Positions 32,285 through 41,674 of a stretch of DNA of 41,771 nucleotides are shown piece after piece; the first letter of the stretch is position 1, and each line of letters starts with the position of its first letter. The notes below the pieces were generated by a model that saw nothing but the letters and a program-made list of their open reading frames with translations, did not search any database and was not told the DNA's origin. Position numbers and translations under genes: made by a program. Origin of the DNA: Budvicia aquatica DSM 5075 = ATCC 35567 (GTDB taxonomy: Bacteria > Pseudomonadota > Gammaproteobacteria > Enterobacterales > Enterobacteriaceae); contig NZ_ATYS01000046.1 of NCBI RefSeq assembly GCF_000427805.1, positions 1 to 41,771 of the forward strand, written 5' to 3'.

Positions 32285-33979
32285 TTAAATCGGGCATTCC
32301 TTCATTTTTTCATCATTCGTCATCTTATCCAGATGTAACTCTTCCAGCATGGAGTGAGCAATTTCTCGTTCGCCCATAATCACGTGATTAGCGCCGCGCT
32401 CAAGAATGTACTCCACTTCATCGTCGTAATGGGCTCTGGCGACAATCATAATATCCGGGCGCTGTGAGCGGGCATAGGCCACAATTTCACCGGCTTCATA
32501 ACCATTTGGTGTTGTGACAAACAGCCAGCGGGCACAGTCGAGCCTCGCCAGGCTCATCATTTCGTGATTACCTGCGTTGCCCAGAACGGTACTGATCTCA
32601 CGCTCACGCAGCATTTCAATGCGTGACAGGGAGTTCTCGACCACCACTAGCGGAATATTTTGTTCATGTAACTGCTCGCCCAACAGGCTGCCGACGCGAC
32701 CAAAACCGATAAGAATGGCGTGGTTACACATATTGACCGGAACCTGAGCAACTTCTTCTTCAACCACTTCTTCGATAATCTGATCTTCAATGGTTTCCGA
32801 TTTATTGAGATAGCGACCCATCAGGTTGAATACCAGCGGGTTGAGCAAGATAGACAGAATAGCACCGGCTAAGATCAGGCTTTGGGCCTCTTTTTCCAAT
32901 ACGCCCAGCGCTACGCCCATGGTGGCCAGAATAAAGGCAAACTCACCAATTTGGGCCAGACTGGCGGAGATGGTCAGAGCGGTACGTTTAGAGTGCCCGA
33001 ACATACGAACAATCAGGAACGCGGCCAGTGATTTACCAAAGATAATAATGATTAAGGTTGCCAGTACGGCCAGCGGATTTTCAACCAGCGTCATTGGTTC
33101 AAACAGCATGCCGACGGAGACAAAGAACAGAACGGCAAATGCATCACGCAGCGGCAGCGTATTTTGGGCGGCGCGATGGCTAAGCTCGGATTCGTTCAGC
33201 ACCATACCGGCAAAGAATGCACCCAGAGCAAATGAGGCACCAAACAGCTTTACAGAGCCGTAAGCGATACCCATAGCGATCGCCAGAACCGATAGGGTAA
33301 ATAGCTCATTGGAGCCGGTAGCGGCGCTTTTCGCTAATAGCCAAGGCACGACCCGGCGACCAACCACTATCATCAGAATGATAAAGGCAACGACTTTACC
33401 CAAGGTAATCGCCAGTGATAAGCCTAATGTCGTGAAATCGCTGTTACCTTGATTCAGGATGCCGGTAATCGCCGGCAGCAGGACCAGCGCCAATACCATG
33501 GCAAGATCTTCAACAATCAGCCAGCCGATAGCAATTTTTCCGCGCTGGCTTTCAATCAGCTGCCGTTCCTCTAATGCCCGTAGTAAGACCACGGTACTGG
33601 CAGTGGAAAGACAGAGACCAAATACCAAGCCGTTCATAAAGTCCCAGCCTAATCCGTAGGCCAGGCCCATGCCAAGAACGGTAGCGACCGCGATTTGAGC
33701 AATTGCACCGGGAATAGCGATTTTCTTTACTGAAAGAAGATCTTTAAGCGAAAAATGAAGACCTACACCAAACATCAACAGGATGACACCGACCTCAGCC
33801 AACTGCATTGCAATGGCTTCATCAGCAACAAAACCCGGTGTGTGTTTACCCGCTACGATGCCTGCGATCAGGTAGCCAACGAGTGGCGAAATACGCAGAC
33901 GATTAGCGATAAGGCCGAATATAAAGGCCAGTACCAAGCCTCCGGCAATGGTGGTAATTAACGGTGTAGAATGTTCCAT
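32285..33979 (-). CDS. ybaL: CPA2-family cation:proton antiporter YbaL
   Basis: A 564-residue inner-membrane protein matching E. coli YbaL (558). About twelve membrane segments form the Na/H-exchanger domain, including RISPLVGYLIAGIVAGKHTP, GLCLSTASTVVLLRALEER and SLAQIGEFAFILA. A cytosolic RCK/TrkA-N domain follows, with the nucleotide-binding motif ILIGFGRVGSLLGEQL and acidic Val-Val-Val-Glu after it. The family is related to KefB/KefC potassium efflux systems, but the substrate of YbaL is not settled. ATG 33979 has AAGGAG five bases upstream; a TTG one codon earlier is not needed. Confidence 0.93.
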   Translation of the reverse strand: MEHSTPLITTIAGGLVLAFIFGLIANRLRISPLVGYLIAGIVAGKHTPGFVADEAIAMQLAEVGVILLMFGVGLHFSLKDLLSVKKIAIPGAIAQIAVATVLGMGLAYGLGWDFMNGLVFGLCLSTASTVVLLRALEERQLIESQRGKIAIGWLIVEDLAMVLALVLLPAITGILNQGNSDFTTLGLSLAITLGKVVAFIILMIVVGRRVVPWLLAKSAATGSNELFTLSVLAIAMGIAYGSVKLFGASFALGAFFAGMVLNESELSHRAAQNTLPLRDAFAVLFFVSVGMLFEPMTLVENPLAVLATLIIIIFGKSLAAFLIVRMFGHSKRTALTISASLAQIGEFAFILATMGVALGVLEKEAQSLILAGAILSILLNPLVFNLMGRYLNKSETIEDQIIEEVVEEEVAQVPVNMCNHAILIGFGRVGSLLGEQLHEQNIPLVVVENSLSRIEMLREREISTVLGNAGNHEMMSLARLDCARWLFVTTPNGYEAGEIVAYARSQRPDIMIVARAHYDDEVEYILERGANHVIMGEREIAHSMLEELHLDKMTNDEKMKECPI

Positions 33980-34154
33980 CAACGCTCCTTCTTTGTTGGT
34001 GGGGGGTAAGGGACGTTTTAAGTTTATTGCATTTAAACTATTTTTGCTTGGGAAATATTGGTTTTTTTTGAAATAACTGATGATTTGACTGAAAAGATGG
34101 GCTGACGGTGTTTTTCTTAAGAATGGTGGTTTATTGCTATGTGGGATAAGGCTC

Positions 34155-34189
34155 TTCCTCTGGCGGAAAAAGAATTTCAGCCAGAGGAA
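34155..34189 (-). terminator. Inverted repeat downstream of fsr
   Basis: TTCCTCTGGC and GCCAGAGGAA form a perfect 10-bp stem with a 15-base loop, starting 12 bases beyond the fsr stop codon. No T-run follows on the minus strand, so termination would be weak or factor-dependent. Confidence 0.5.
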
Positions 34190-34200
34190 TGTGCGTATAG

Positions 34201-35427
34201 CTACTCTTTATTCTCAATATTAGGCAGCAAAGCGGTCATAATTCCCAGTAGAGGGAGGAAAGCACATATATGATAAACCGTTTCAATGCTTGTTCTGTCG
34301 GCTACGTAGCCCAGTGCGGCGGCACCGAGCCCACCCATACCAAATGATAGCCCGAAGAATAACCCTGAAACCATACCGATTTTTCCCGGAATCATCTCCT
34401 GAGCGTATACTAAAATGGCTGAAAAGGCCGAGGCCATAATAACTCCGATTATTACGGTCAAAATACCGGTCCAGAACAGTGATGCATGGGGTAAAATGAG
34501 CGTAAAGGGCGCTGCGCCAAGTATAGAGGCCCAAATAACATATTTACGACCAATTCTGTCACCGACAGGCCCGCCAATTATGGTTCCGGCCGCTACCGCG
34601 AACAGAAAGACAAATAGGTGAACCTGAGCATTTTCCAGTGAAACACCGAACTTATGCATTAAATAAAAGGTGTAATAGCTGCTGATGCTGGCCAGATAGA
34701 AGTATTTAGAGAATATTAGGGTTAATAAGATAAATAACGAGAATGCGATGGTCTTATTCGGCAAACGCGGTGCGCTAGACGGCTTAAATACTTTACCGCC
34801 GTTACTACGTTGTTGGGCCTGATACCAGCGACCAATTTGCAGTAACACAATAATGGCAAGCAGTGGTGCTATAGCAAACCAGGTCAGGGTGCCTTTACCA
34901 TATGGCGTAATAAACCAGGCTGCCATTAACGGGCCTAATGAGGCGCCGAAGTTGCCACCCACCTGAAATATTGATTGGGCCATCCCGTGTTTACCGCCGG
35001 ATGCCATTCTGGCGACGCGTGAGGATTCCGGGTGGAAGACGGATGAACCGGTACCAACCAACGCGGCCGCGATGAGCACCATCGGGAAACTTGATGCGTA
35101 GGCCAATAACAGCAGCCCGACCAGGGTAAATGTCATACCTACTGGCAATGAAAATGGCTTCGGATGCTTATCGGTATATAGGCCGATAAGCGGCTGTAAT
35201 AGCGATGCAGTAAGTTGGTAAGTCAGCGTGATCAAACCAATCTGGCCGAAGCTCAGCGAGAACTCACCCTGTAACATCGGATAGATAGCCACAATCAACG
35301 ATTGGGTCATATCATTCAGCATATGTGAAACGCTGATTGCGCCAAGAACTTTAAATGAGGTTTTACGTGAGTTACTGGCACTGGCAACGGGCGGTACAGT
35401 GGTATTACTGCTTGTCTGATTAGTCAT
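34201..35427 (-). CDS. fsr: Fosmidomycin efflux transporter Fsr (MFS)
   Basis: Fsr is an inner-membrane major-facilitator transporter that exports fosmidomycin and confers resistance when overexpressed in E. coli. The product has 408 residues (E. coli 406) and twelve hydrophobic segments. It has VLGAISVSHMLNDMTQSLIV in TM1, SFGQIGLITLTYQLTASLLQP, the motif-A-like loop LYTDKHPKP, VGTGSSVFHPESSRVARMASG and, in the second half, GPVGDRIGRKYVIW. The N-terminal 25 residues are polar and variable. It lies upstream of ybaL and next to ybaK, as in E. coli apart from the absence of ushA. Confidence 0.93.
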   Translation of the reverse strand: MTNQTSSNTTVPPVASASNSRKTSFKVLGAISVSHMLNDMTQSLIVAIYPMLQGEFSLSFGQIGLITLTYQLTASLLQPLIGLYTDKHPKPFSLPVGMTFTLVGLLLLAYASSFPMVLIAAALVGTGSSVFHPESSRVARMASGGKHGMAQSIFQVGGNFGASLGPLMAAWFITPYGKGTLTWFAIAPLLAIIVLLQIGRWYQAQQRSNGGKVFKPSSAPRLPNKTIAFSLFILLTLIFSKYFYLASISSYYTFYLMHKFGVSLENAQVHLFVFLFAVAAGTIIGGPVGDRIGRKYVIWASILGAAPFTLILPHASLFWTGILTVIIGVIMASAFSAILVYAQEMIPGKIGMVSGLFFGLSFGMGGLGAAALGYVADRTSIETVYHICAFLPLLGIMTALLPNIENKE

Positions 35428-35557
35428 AATGGTTATTTATTGTGGTTAGTGAAAAAAGTCCGGAATCAAACAGGCAGTGGAAAATAGCTGCGGCAGGTGG
35501 TTCTATCTGGCCTGACAATTAGCCCGCAGAAATCATATCGACGCTCATTAAACCGGT

Positions 35558-36046
35558 TTATTTATTGTTATCTTTTACTGCTATAGGCGAAAACGTACCG
35601 GACACTAACCGGCATAAATCCTGCGGTTTGAGTTCAATATCCAGACCGCGCTTTCCGCCTGAGATAAACATACTCGGGAAGCCTTGAGCCCCTTCATCAA
35701 TGACGGTGGGCAACAATTTTTTTTGACCTAAAGGACTAATGCCGCCGACCAGATAACCGGTTACGCGCTGAGCCAGCATGGGATCGGCCATTTCTACCTT
35801 TTTGGCCGACAGAGCCTTGGCCATTTTCTTCAAATCCAGCATGCCAGAAACAGGAACAATAGCTACAGCTAAGTGTTTAGCATCACCGTTAACGCTGACT
35901 AACAGCGTTTTATAGACACGCGCAGCATCCAGACCCAGCTTCTTTACCGCTTCATCACCAAAGTTAGTTTCATTAGGATCGTGGTTATAAGGATGAAGGA
36001 TATAGTCGATTTTTTTTTGTTTAAGTAGTCTGACTGCGGGTGTCAT
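35558..36046 (-). CDS. ybaK: Cys-tRNA(Pro) deacylase YbaK
   Basis: YbaK is a freestanding trans-editing enzyme that hydrolyses cysteine mischarged onto tRNA-Pro. The 162-residue protein (E. coli 159) starts [20 protein letters not shown] and carries [29 protein letters not shown], whose Lys is the key residue of the family. KVEMADP and [14 protein letters not shown] also match, as does the C-terminal [11 protein letters not shown]. It is transcribed leftward like fsr and ybaP. Confidence 0.95.
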   Translation of the reverse strand: MTPAVRLLKQKKIDYILHPYNHDPNETNFGDEAVKKLGLDAARVYKTLLVSVNGDAKHLAVAIVPVSGMLDLKKMAKALSAKKVEMADPMLAQRVTGYLVGGISPLGQKKLLPTVIDEGAQGFPSMFISGGKRGLDIELKPQDLCRLVSGTFSPIAVKDNNK

Positions 36047-36121
36047 AGATTGTCCTTATTAATCAATACAGCGACCCGCGACTGGCGGGTTTTGCAAAGC
36101 GTATTAAGTCTAATACTTTTG

Positions 36122-36925
36122 TTACCGGCTCGCATTTAATAAATCAGGCAAATTATTATCACCGTATAGATGCAAAGCGCCAACAACCACAACGTATTTA
36201 CCTTTAGGATAGGCCGTTAGCTGTTGATTCCATAAGGTATTACGGCCGGTAATAAGTAAGTTATATAAATCGCCGCTCATACCGTAAGGCAAATTGAGCT
36301 CTTGTGGTTTGGTTTTTTCAGCTAGCCACCAGTCAATCATGATTTGCATGATTTCATCATTATCCTGCCAGTGAGCGAGAGAGTCTTGTAACAGGGGAAT
36401 GCCGTTGTTTGGGATTTGGGTTAACAGCCGCATCTGCCGGTCTGCGCCTTCAAGTTCAATTACCGGAATATCCATATTATAAGCGGCTTGTATGACCTGA
36501 TAATCAATGCCGTATTCGCTGTGTAATCCATTGTGGCTGGCCTGCATGGCTTGTAATGCCAGTGCTGCATGCCAGCCCGGTTTATATACAATAGAGTCAA
36601 TATCGAGACCTAAAGAGTGACAGCGCTTAATCAAGGCTTGGTATTCGGCCGAAGAAAGCCGCTGTTCCAGATGAGGATAATCATCCGGACTGTTAAAACT
36701 GATGGGTTTAGTGATATCGACCTCGACGATTAATCCGTCGGAGTTTTCGATTTGTTTCAGTAGCGCGGAAGGTAACGGCGACATTCCCCGCGTCCCCATA
36801 TGAATGCTGCCGACCAGATGGAACTGACTGCCATTAGGCATCTGTGCGTCATAAGCCGGATAAGCACAGGCCAGCGGCGAGGCCAAGCCCATTAACACTG
36901 CCAGACGGCGAAAGGTTTTAATCAT
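36122..36925 (-). CDS. ybaP: TraB/GumN-family protein YbaP
   Basis: A 267-residue protein (E. coli YbaP 264) with an N-terminal signal peptide (MIKTFRRLAVLMGLASPLACA), placing it in the periplasm or anchoring it in the membrane. It has the TraB/PrgY signatures FHLVGSIHMGTRGMSPLP near the start, an ExD pair (GLIVEVDIT), and GALHLYGDNNLPDLL at the end. These motifs are thought to belong to a metalloprotease-like fold; E. coli YbaP has no established role. ATG 36925 is chosen for AGGA six bases upstream; a start at 36961 would add twelve residues. It is adjacent to copA and ybaK as in E. coli. Confidence 0.9.
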   Translation of the reverse strand: MIKTFRRLAVLMGLASPLACAYPAYDAQMPNGSQFHLVGSIHMGTRGMSPLPSALLKQIENSDGLIVEVDITKPISFNSPDDYPHLEQRLSSAEYQALIKRCHSLGLDIDSIVYKPGWHAALALQAMQASHNGLHSEYGIDYQVIQAAYNMDIPVIELEGADRQMRLLTQIPNNGIPLLQDSLAHWQDNDEIMQIMIDWWLAEKTKPQELNLPYGMSGDLYNLLITGRNTLWNQQLTAYPKGKYVVVVGALHLYGDNNLPDLLNASR

Positions 36926-36987
36926 ACTGATCCTGAAAGTTTGAACATAACCGAATAACACGCTTTGACTAAGAGTATTAACAGGTT

Positions 36988-37023
36988 AAGCCGACAGACT
37001 CAAGGCGATGAGTTTGTCGGCTT
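36988..37023 (-). terminator. Long hairpin downstream of copA
   Basis: AAGCCGACAGACTCA (36988-37002) pairs with TGAGTTTGTCGGCTT (37009-37023), 15 bp with a single G-T pair. It begins 23 bases after the copA stop codon. The T-run on the minus strand is short, so the structure may mainly protect the 3' end of the copA message. Confidence 0.6.
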
Positions 37024-37045
37024 GTTACAGACTGACAGAACAAGG

Positions 37046-39979
37046 TTACTTCTTAGGTTTAAAACGCAATAAGCGGTTAGCGTTACTTACTACGGTAATC
37101 GACGATAGCGCCATGGCCGCACCGGCAACTACCGGGCTTAATAAGGTTCCGGTCAGCGGATAAAGTACGCCGGCTGCAATAGGAATTCCCAACGTGTTAT
37201 AGATAAATGCCCCTAACAGGTTTTGTTTCATATTGCTTAGCGTTGCTTTGGATAATGCTAAAGCATCGGCTACACCTTCAAGGCTATGGCGCATCAGCGT
37301 TATGGCTGCGGTTTCAATCGCGATATCACTACCTCCGCCCATTGCAATACCTACATCGGCACAGGCCAGTGCCGGTGCATCGTTGATGCCGTCACCCACC
37401 ATGGCGACTTTATGGCCCGATGCCTGTAGCTGCTTGATGGCATCAGCTTTACCATCGGGTAAGACGCCGGCAATCACTTTATCAATACCAGCCTCTTTGG
37501 CGATAGCGTTTGCCGTTATCGGATTATCACCGGTAAGCATGACAAGCTGATAACCTTGCTTATGCAGGCGCTCTAGTGCCAGCACGCTATCACTGCGTAG
37601 CGGATCGCGAATGGCGAGTAGGGCGACCAGTTTACCGTTGGCGGCTAATAATACCGGAGTCGCGCCAAGTTCTGCCTCTGTACGCATAGTTTCAGTGGCT
37701 TCACTGGTGTCGATATTCTGTTCCGCCATTAAGCGGTCATTGCCTAATAACAATGGTGTGTTATTCAGGGTTCCGCTAACGCCAAGTCCGCGTAAGGTCC
37801 TAAATTCAGTTACTGTCGGTAAAACTCGATCACCCGCTTTGGTCAAAATGGCATGAGCCAGCGGATGGCTTGCGCCTTGCTCCAGAGCAGCAGCCCATTC
37901 AAGCACCTGAGACTCTGCGCTATCGTTGAACGTATAAATGGCGGTGACCTTGGGCTTACCTTCGGTCAGCGTTCCCGTTTTATCGAATACTACGGTATCA
38001 ACATCGCTGGCCTGTTGCAGCGCATCAGCGTCTCTGACCAGCACGCCGAGTTCAGCCGCCCGGCCAACGCCGGAAATAATCGACATTGGGGTAGCCAACC
38101 CAAGTGCACAAGGGCAGGCAATGATTAATACCGTAGTCACGATTACCAAGGTATAAACCAACTGTGGCTGAGGGCCAACCAGATACCAAATCAGTCCGCT
38201 GATCAGCGCAATTGCCACCACAACCGGAACAAACACGGATGAAATCCGGTCAGCCATGCGGCCAATTTCTGGTTTACTGCTTTGAGCCTGGCGAACCAGC
38301 TTAATGATTCTGGCCAAGGTGGTTTGATTACCTACCGCACCGGCGCGGAATAGGGCACTACCGTCCTGAACCACGGTGCCGGCATGGATTCTGGCTTCAG
38401 TCTCAGCAGATTTCTGTTGGGGCATGGCCTCACCGGTCAGCATCGCTTCATCCAGCCAAATTTCACCCTGAATAATTTCACCGTCAACCGGCACCCGATC
38501 GCCGGTAGCCAGACGAATAGTCATACCTAACTGAACCTCAGATAGCGGAATGACTTTTTCACCCTGTTCAGTCACAATTTTTGCCGTTGGCGGCGTCAGG
38601 TCTAAAAGCCGTTCAAGGGCTTTGGATGAACGCTGCCTTGCCCGCTGTTCAAGAGCGTGTCCGAGGTTAATCAGACCGATAATCATCGCGCTGGCTTCAA
38701 AATAGATATGACGGGCTGCCATCGGGAAAATATCCGGCCAGATAGCCACGCTGATGGAGTAAATCCATGCGGCACCCGTTCCTAATGCAATCAGCGTGTC
38801 CATGGTGGCGCTGCGGTTCATCAGGCTACGCCATGCATTAACATAGAAGTGGCCGCCTGCGGCAATCATGACCGCTAAGGTTACTAATCCTACGGTGATC
38901 CAATAGGGCTGGTTATCCGACGTTACCATCATGGTTCCGCCAAAAATTCCCCATAGCATCAGCGGACCACCCAGCGCTAAAGCCAGCGCAGACTGCCAGC
39001 GAAAACGTTTAATGCTCTGCTGAGCGGTTTCATTCTGCCGGGCGCGGCGTTCATCCTCATCAAGGATAATTTCTGCGCCGTAGCCTGCTTTCTCCACCGC
39101 GCTGATAAGGTCGGCCTGTTGAGCCTGACCAAAAACCATGGCGCTGCGTTCTGCCAGATTCACTCTGGCCTGTTCAACGCCCGGTACGCTTTCCAGCGCT
39201 TTTTGTACTTTACTGACGCAGCTGGCACAGCTCATACCGCTAAGTAAAAGCTGCAGACTGTCGTCATCGTCTTCGGGTAAAGCAGTTACAGGCTGATTTT
39301 CTACCGGAATATCGCTATTGGCCGCTGTCATCGGCTCCGGTTGTTCTGATACTGACAGCGGCTCAGATTTTGGGTGAGTTTGCTCCCCGCCCGCAGTGGC
39401 GTGATAACCCGCTTGTTCAACCGCCGCAATCAGGCTCTCAGTCGTCGCCGAGCCCTTTACGGTGGCGCTATCAATCGATACGCTAACCTGTTCAACGCCG
39501 GGAACCTGTTCCAGCGCTTTCTGCGTTACTCCGATGCAATGGCCGCAGGACAGGCCCGACAGGCTCAAAATTTGTTGCTGATGGTCTGCAATAGTGGCCG
39601 TATAGCCCGCCTGCTCAACGGCAGCAATCAGCGATTCTGCATTGGCGCTACCGTAAACCTCTGCCTTATCGACAGTGACGTTAGCGGTAAAAACGCCGTC
39701 AACCGCCTCTAATGCTTTGGTTGTGGCTCCGGTGCAATGACCGCAGGATAAGCCTGACAGGTTCAGCGTTACCTCCGGTTCAGCCGGCGTCGCTTTGTAG
39801 CCAGCCTGTTCAATCGCCGCGATAAGGGCTGAATTATCCAGCTCGCTGACGATTTTTGCATAATGCACATTAACGTCCGAAGACTGTATACCGCTTAAAG
39901 CATCCAGTGCTTTTTTAACTTTTCCGGCACATCCCATGCACGACAAGCCTTGCAGCTTAAAAATAGTAGTATGTGACAT
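37046..39979 (-). CDS. copA: Copper(I)-exporting P-type ATPase CopA with four metal-binding domains
   Basis: CopA pumps cuprous ions from cytosol to periplasm. The 977-residue protein is longer than E. coli CopA (834) because it has four N-terminal HMA domains instead of two: the CxxC motifs are CMGC (about residue 14), CGHC (79), CGHC (145) and CASC (251). A Pro/Glu-rich linker precedes the fourth. The P1B ATPase core shows CPC in [13 protein letters not shown], the phosphorylation site DKTGTLTEG, an HP motif in GASHPLA, and [16 protein letters not shown] 39979 has GGAG six bases upstream; the ATG just before it is too close. A CueR-type promoter lies upstream. Confidence 0.96.
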   Translation of the reverse strand: MSHTTIFKLQGLSCMGCAGKVKKALDALSGIQSSDVNVHYAKIVSELDNSALIAAIEQAGYKATPAEPEVTLNLSGLSCGHCTGATTKALEAVDGVFTANVTVDKAEVYGSANAESLIAAVEQAGYTATIADHQQQILSLSGLSCGHCIGVTQKALEQVPGVEQVSVSIDSATVKGSATTESLIAAVEQAGYHATAGGEQTHPKSEPLSVSEQPEPMTAANSDIPVENQPVTALPEDDDDSLQLLLSGMSCASCVSKVQKALESVPGVEQARVNLAERSAMVFGQAQQADLISAVEKAGYGAEIILDEDERRARQNETAQQSIKRFRWQSALALALGGPLMLWGIFGGTMMVTSDNQPYWITVGLVTLAVMIAAGGHFYVNAWRSLMNRSATMDTLIALGTGAAWIYSISVAIWPDIFPMAARHIYFEASAMIIGLINLGHALEQRARQRSSKALERLLDLTPPTAKIVTEQGEKVIPLSEVQLGMTIRLATGDRVPVDGEIIQGEIWLDEAMLTGEAMPQQKSAETEARIHAGTVVQDGSALFRAGAVGNQTTLARIIKLVRQAQSSKPEIGRMADRISSVFVPVVVAIALISGLIWYLVGPQPQLVYTLVIVTTVLIIACPCALGLATPMSIISGVGRAAELGVLVRDADALQQASDVDTVVFDKTGTLTEGKPKVTAIYTFNDSAESQVLEWAAALEQGASHPLAHAILTKAGDRVLPTVTEFRTLRGLGVSGTLNNTPLLLGNDRLMAEQNIDTSEATETMRTEAELGATPVLLAANGKLVALLAIRDPLRSDSVLALERLHKQGYQLVMLTGDNPITANAIAKEAGIDKVIAGVLPDGKADAIKQLQASGHKVAMVGDGINDAPALACADVGIAMGGGSDIAIETAAITLMRHSLEGVADALALSKATLSNMKQNLLGAFIYNTLGIPIAAGVLYPLTGTLLSPVVAGAAMALSSITVVSNANRLLRFKPKK

Positions 39980-40044
39980 CATTAACTCCCCGAATATTAT
40001 TCAGATTAGTATCAAAACCGGTTGTTTCTCTTAACGTGTAAATG

Positions 40045-40075
40045 AGTTTAAACCTTCCAGCAACTGGAAGGTAAA
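40045..40075 (-). promoter_or_regulatory. CueR-type promoter and operator of copA
   Basis: On the minus strand TTTACC (40070-40075) and TAAACT (40045-40050) are separated by 19 bases, the overlong spacing typical of MerR-family promoters. The spacer carries a perfect dyad, ACCTTCCAG and CTGGAAGGT around three bases (40052-40072 on the plus strand), matching the known CueR site ACCTTCC-N7-GGAAGGT. CueR bound to Cu(I), Ag(I) or Au(I) would unwind this promoter and switch on copA. The cueR gene is not in the window. Confidence 0.9.
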
Positions 40076-40128
40076 GTTATTTTTTACTATTTGATAAGAA
40101 AGGATAATATTTCTATTCATCAATTTAA

Positions 40129-40147
40129 GGCCCCCAAAGAGGCCCCC
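40129..40147. repeat. GGCCCCC direct repeats at the island edge
   Basis: GGCCCCC occurs at 40129-40135 and 40141-40147, twelve bases apart, in otherwise AT-rich DNA. It lies where conserved gene order stops after copA and the accessory genes begin. Such repeats resemble integrase arm sites or a recombination boundary of integrative elements, which is inference from position. Confidence 0.35.
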
Positions 40148-40237
40148 ATATGTTTTCATGTACATTTGGGATATAAAACGGGAGTCATTGAGGAATGCAT
40201 CTAAGCGGATTATTTAATGAGTTTGCTTCCGACAATA

Positions 40238-40546
40238 TTAACGCTCATCGGTCCCAATCACAAATAAATACGATAAGGGCTGCAACGCAGCCATATTTAA
40301 AGAGAGGTGCGTTCGGCACCATTCAGTAAATGCCGGCTTATCAAAATCGAGCTGGTGACCACGGATAAACTCCAGGTCCAGTATCACATACTCCGCATTC
40401 GCTGAACTCTCTGTTGCTGGGTAAAAAATACCTTCATTACCCAGCGTCGTTAAATCGTTAAACGCTGATTCACTGACTCGGACGGTGTGGATCAAATCAA
40501 TATTTTCCAGTGACTTCAGTGACAGTAAACAGGCAATCAGATTCAT
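40238..40546 (-). CDS. Accessory-island protein, possibly DUF5983-like
   Basis: A 102-residue soluble protein: MNLIACLLSLKSLENIDLIH, then GNEGIFYPATESSANAEYVI, LDLEFIRGHQLDFDKPAFTE and a C-terminal strand YLFVIGTDE. I do not recognise it firmly. It resembles small proteins annotated DUF5983 next to radC and antitoxin genes in CP4-type islands. AGGA precedes the ATG by eight bases. Its start overlaps the stop of the upstream 168-residue gene by four bases (ATGA), so both are translated from one message. Confidence 0.5.
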   Translation of the reverse strand: MNLIACLLSLKSLENIDLIHTVRVSESAFNDLTTLGNEGIFYPATESSANAEYVILDLEFIRGHQLDFDKPAFTEWCRTHLSLNMAALQPLSYLFVIGTDER

Positions 40547-41049
40547 GTTTTTATTCCTGTAGATATTCCATTGGGAAGCGCGATGACTATCGCGAGCTCA
40601 GCCTGCAACCAGTGGGCGACACGTTGCCATTCAGTACCACTGACATCAGACGTGATTTTCCAGACAGTCGGGCAGGTGTGATGGGCCAGCAGTAATACCG
40701 CCATGACCATAAATCGGTAGGGATGACCGTGGGTCTGGCAATATCCCCGGTCGTAGGGATGACGATGTTGGTTCAGAATAAAGGTATCGCCGCTGAGTTG
40801 ATGATGATACTCCCCGTTAAAAACGATAACCCCTAACCCTATGAGACTGTCATCGTAGCGCAGTGGCGTGATACCGGCGCCATTGCAGATAATAGGGGGT
40901 GGTTCAATACCGGTTGTTTCCGGCTTTAGACGGAGCTGCCGATGGGCTTGGGTGACCAGACGACACAGCGTGAACCAGTCCTCCTGAGCGATATCCTGTA
41001 ATAAAGTAAAATGAAAAGCGCCAGTTTTTGGCGCAGATAATGTCGGCAT
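40543..41049 (-). CDS. Uncharacterised island protein
   Basis: A 168-residue protein with no signal peptide and no family I can name. It starts MPTLSAPKTGAFHFTLLQDI and has His/Tyr-rich central segments (FNGEYHHQLSGDTFILNQHR and GYCQTHGHPYRFMVMAVLLL), then WKITSDVSGTEWQRVAHWLQ. The clustered His and Cys residues might bind metal, but no standard motif is complete. GGAGA lies seven bases before the ATG. It lies between a RadC-family gene and the small DUF5983-like gene on the same strand, so it is probably part of an island operon. Confidence 0.55.
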   Translation of the reverse strand: MPTLSAPKTGAFHFTLLQDIAQEDWFTLCRLVTQAHRQLRLKPETTGIEPPPIICNGAGITPLRYDDSLIGLGVIVFNGEYHHQLSGDTFILNQHRHPYDRGYCQTHGHPYRFMVMAVLLLAHHTCPTVWKITSDVSGTEWQRVAHWLQAELAIVIALPNGISTGIKT

Positions 41050-41119
41050 AGAAAAATCTCCATGTTACCGTTGATAAATAGCCGTGAATTGACGGGGCGT
41101 GAGTGGCTGGTGGCTTGAG

Positions 41120-41572
41120 CTATAACCAGCCCCGTTCGGCAAACGACACCTGCTCACCATGACCCATAACAATGTGGTCGAGTACTTTTACGTCAACCAG
41201 CGATAAAACCTCTTTTAACTTTTGGGTTATTGTCCTGTCGGCCTGACTGGGCTCAGCCATCCCTGATGGGTGTGAATGTGCTAAAATGGTCGCCGCCGCA
41301 TTATGGTGCAGGGCCAGCTTGACGATTTCTCGTGGGTAGACGGACACTTCATTAATGGTGCCGAGAAAAACGGTTTCACGGGCAATCAGCCGGTGCTGAT
41401 TATCCAAATACAGGACCAGGAAGACTTCTTTCTCCGTGGGCTCTAGCTGTAACCGAAGGTAATCTTGCGTCTGTTGTGATGAGGTAAACGAATAGGGTTT
41501 GGCTTTGAGTTGCTTATCTAAAAGTTGTAAAGCCATCGTAATGATGCGTTGCTCGCGCTGAATATAGGGCAT
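41120..41572 (-). CDS. RadC-family JAB/MPN protein (YfjY/YeeS-type)
   Basis: A 150-residue short RadC-like protein of the type encoded in CP4 prophage-like islands (E. coli YeeS, YfjY, YkfG). It consists of one JAB/MPN domain: [15 protein letters not shown], a conserved Glu in [22 protein letters not shown], and the JAMM metal-binding motif [14 protein letters not shown], followed by VLDHIVMG...SFAERGWL. It lacks the N-terminal helix-hairpin-helix region of chromosomal RadC. JAMM chemistry suggests a metallo-hydrolase, but the substrate is unknown. Its neighbours indicate a mobile antirestriction/toxin-antitoxin block. Confidence 0.88.
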   Translation of the reverse strand: MPYIQREQRIITMALQLLDKQLKAKPYSFTSSQQTQDYLRLQLEPTEKEVFLVLYLDNQHRLIARETVFLGTINEVSVYPREIVKLALHHNAAATILAHSHPSGMAEPSQADRTITQKLKEVLSLVDVKVLDHIVMGHGEQVSFAERGWL

Positions 41573-41674
41573 GGGGGTGTTCTCACAGTGAAAAAACGTC
41601 AGGCAGCAAAAGTGAACTGATTATTGGTGGCGCTCGAACCTCGGTAGGTGGGGTTTAATGTGAACCTCGTTCCA

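Noticed and set aside
32826-33263. 145-codon plus-strand frame within ybaL
   Set aside because: Antisense to a well-matched transporter gene; composition is that of a complementary-frame artefact.
39374-39712. 112-codon plus-strand frame within copA
   Set aside because: It runs antisense to the HMA domains, whose coding frame is unambiguous.
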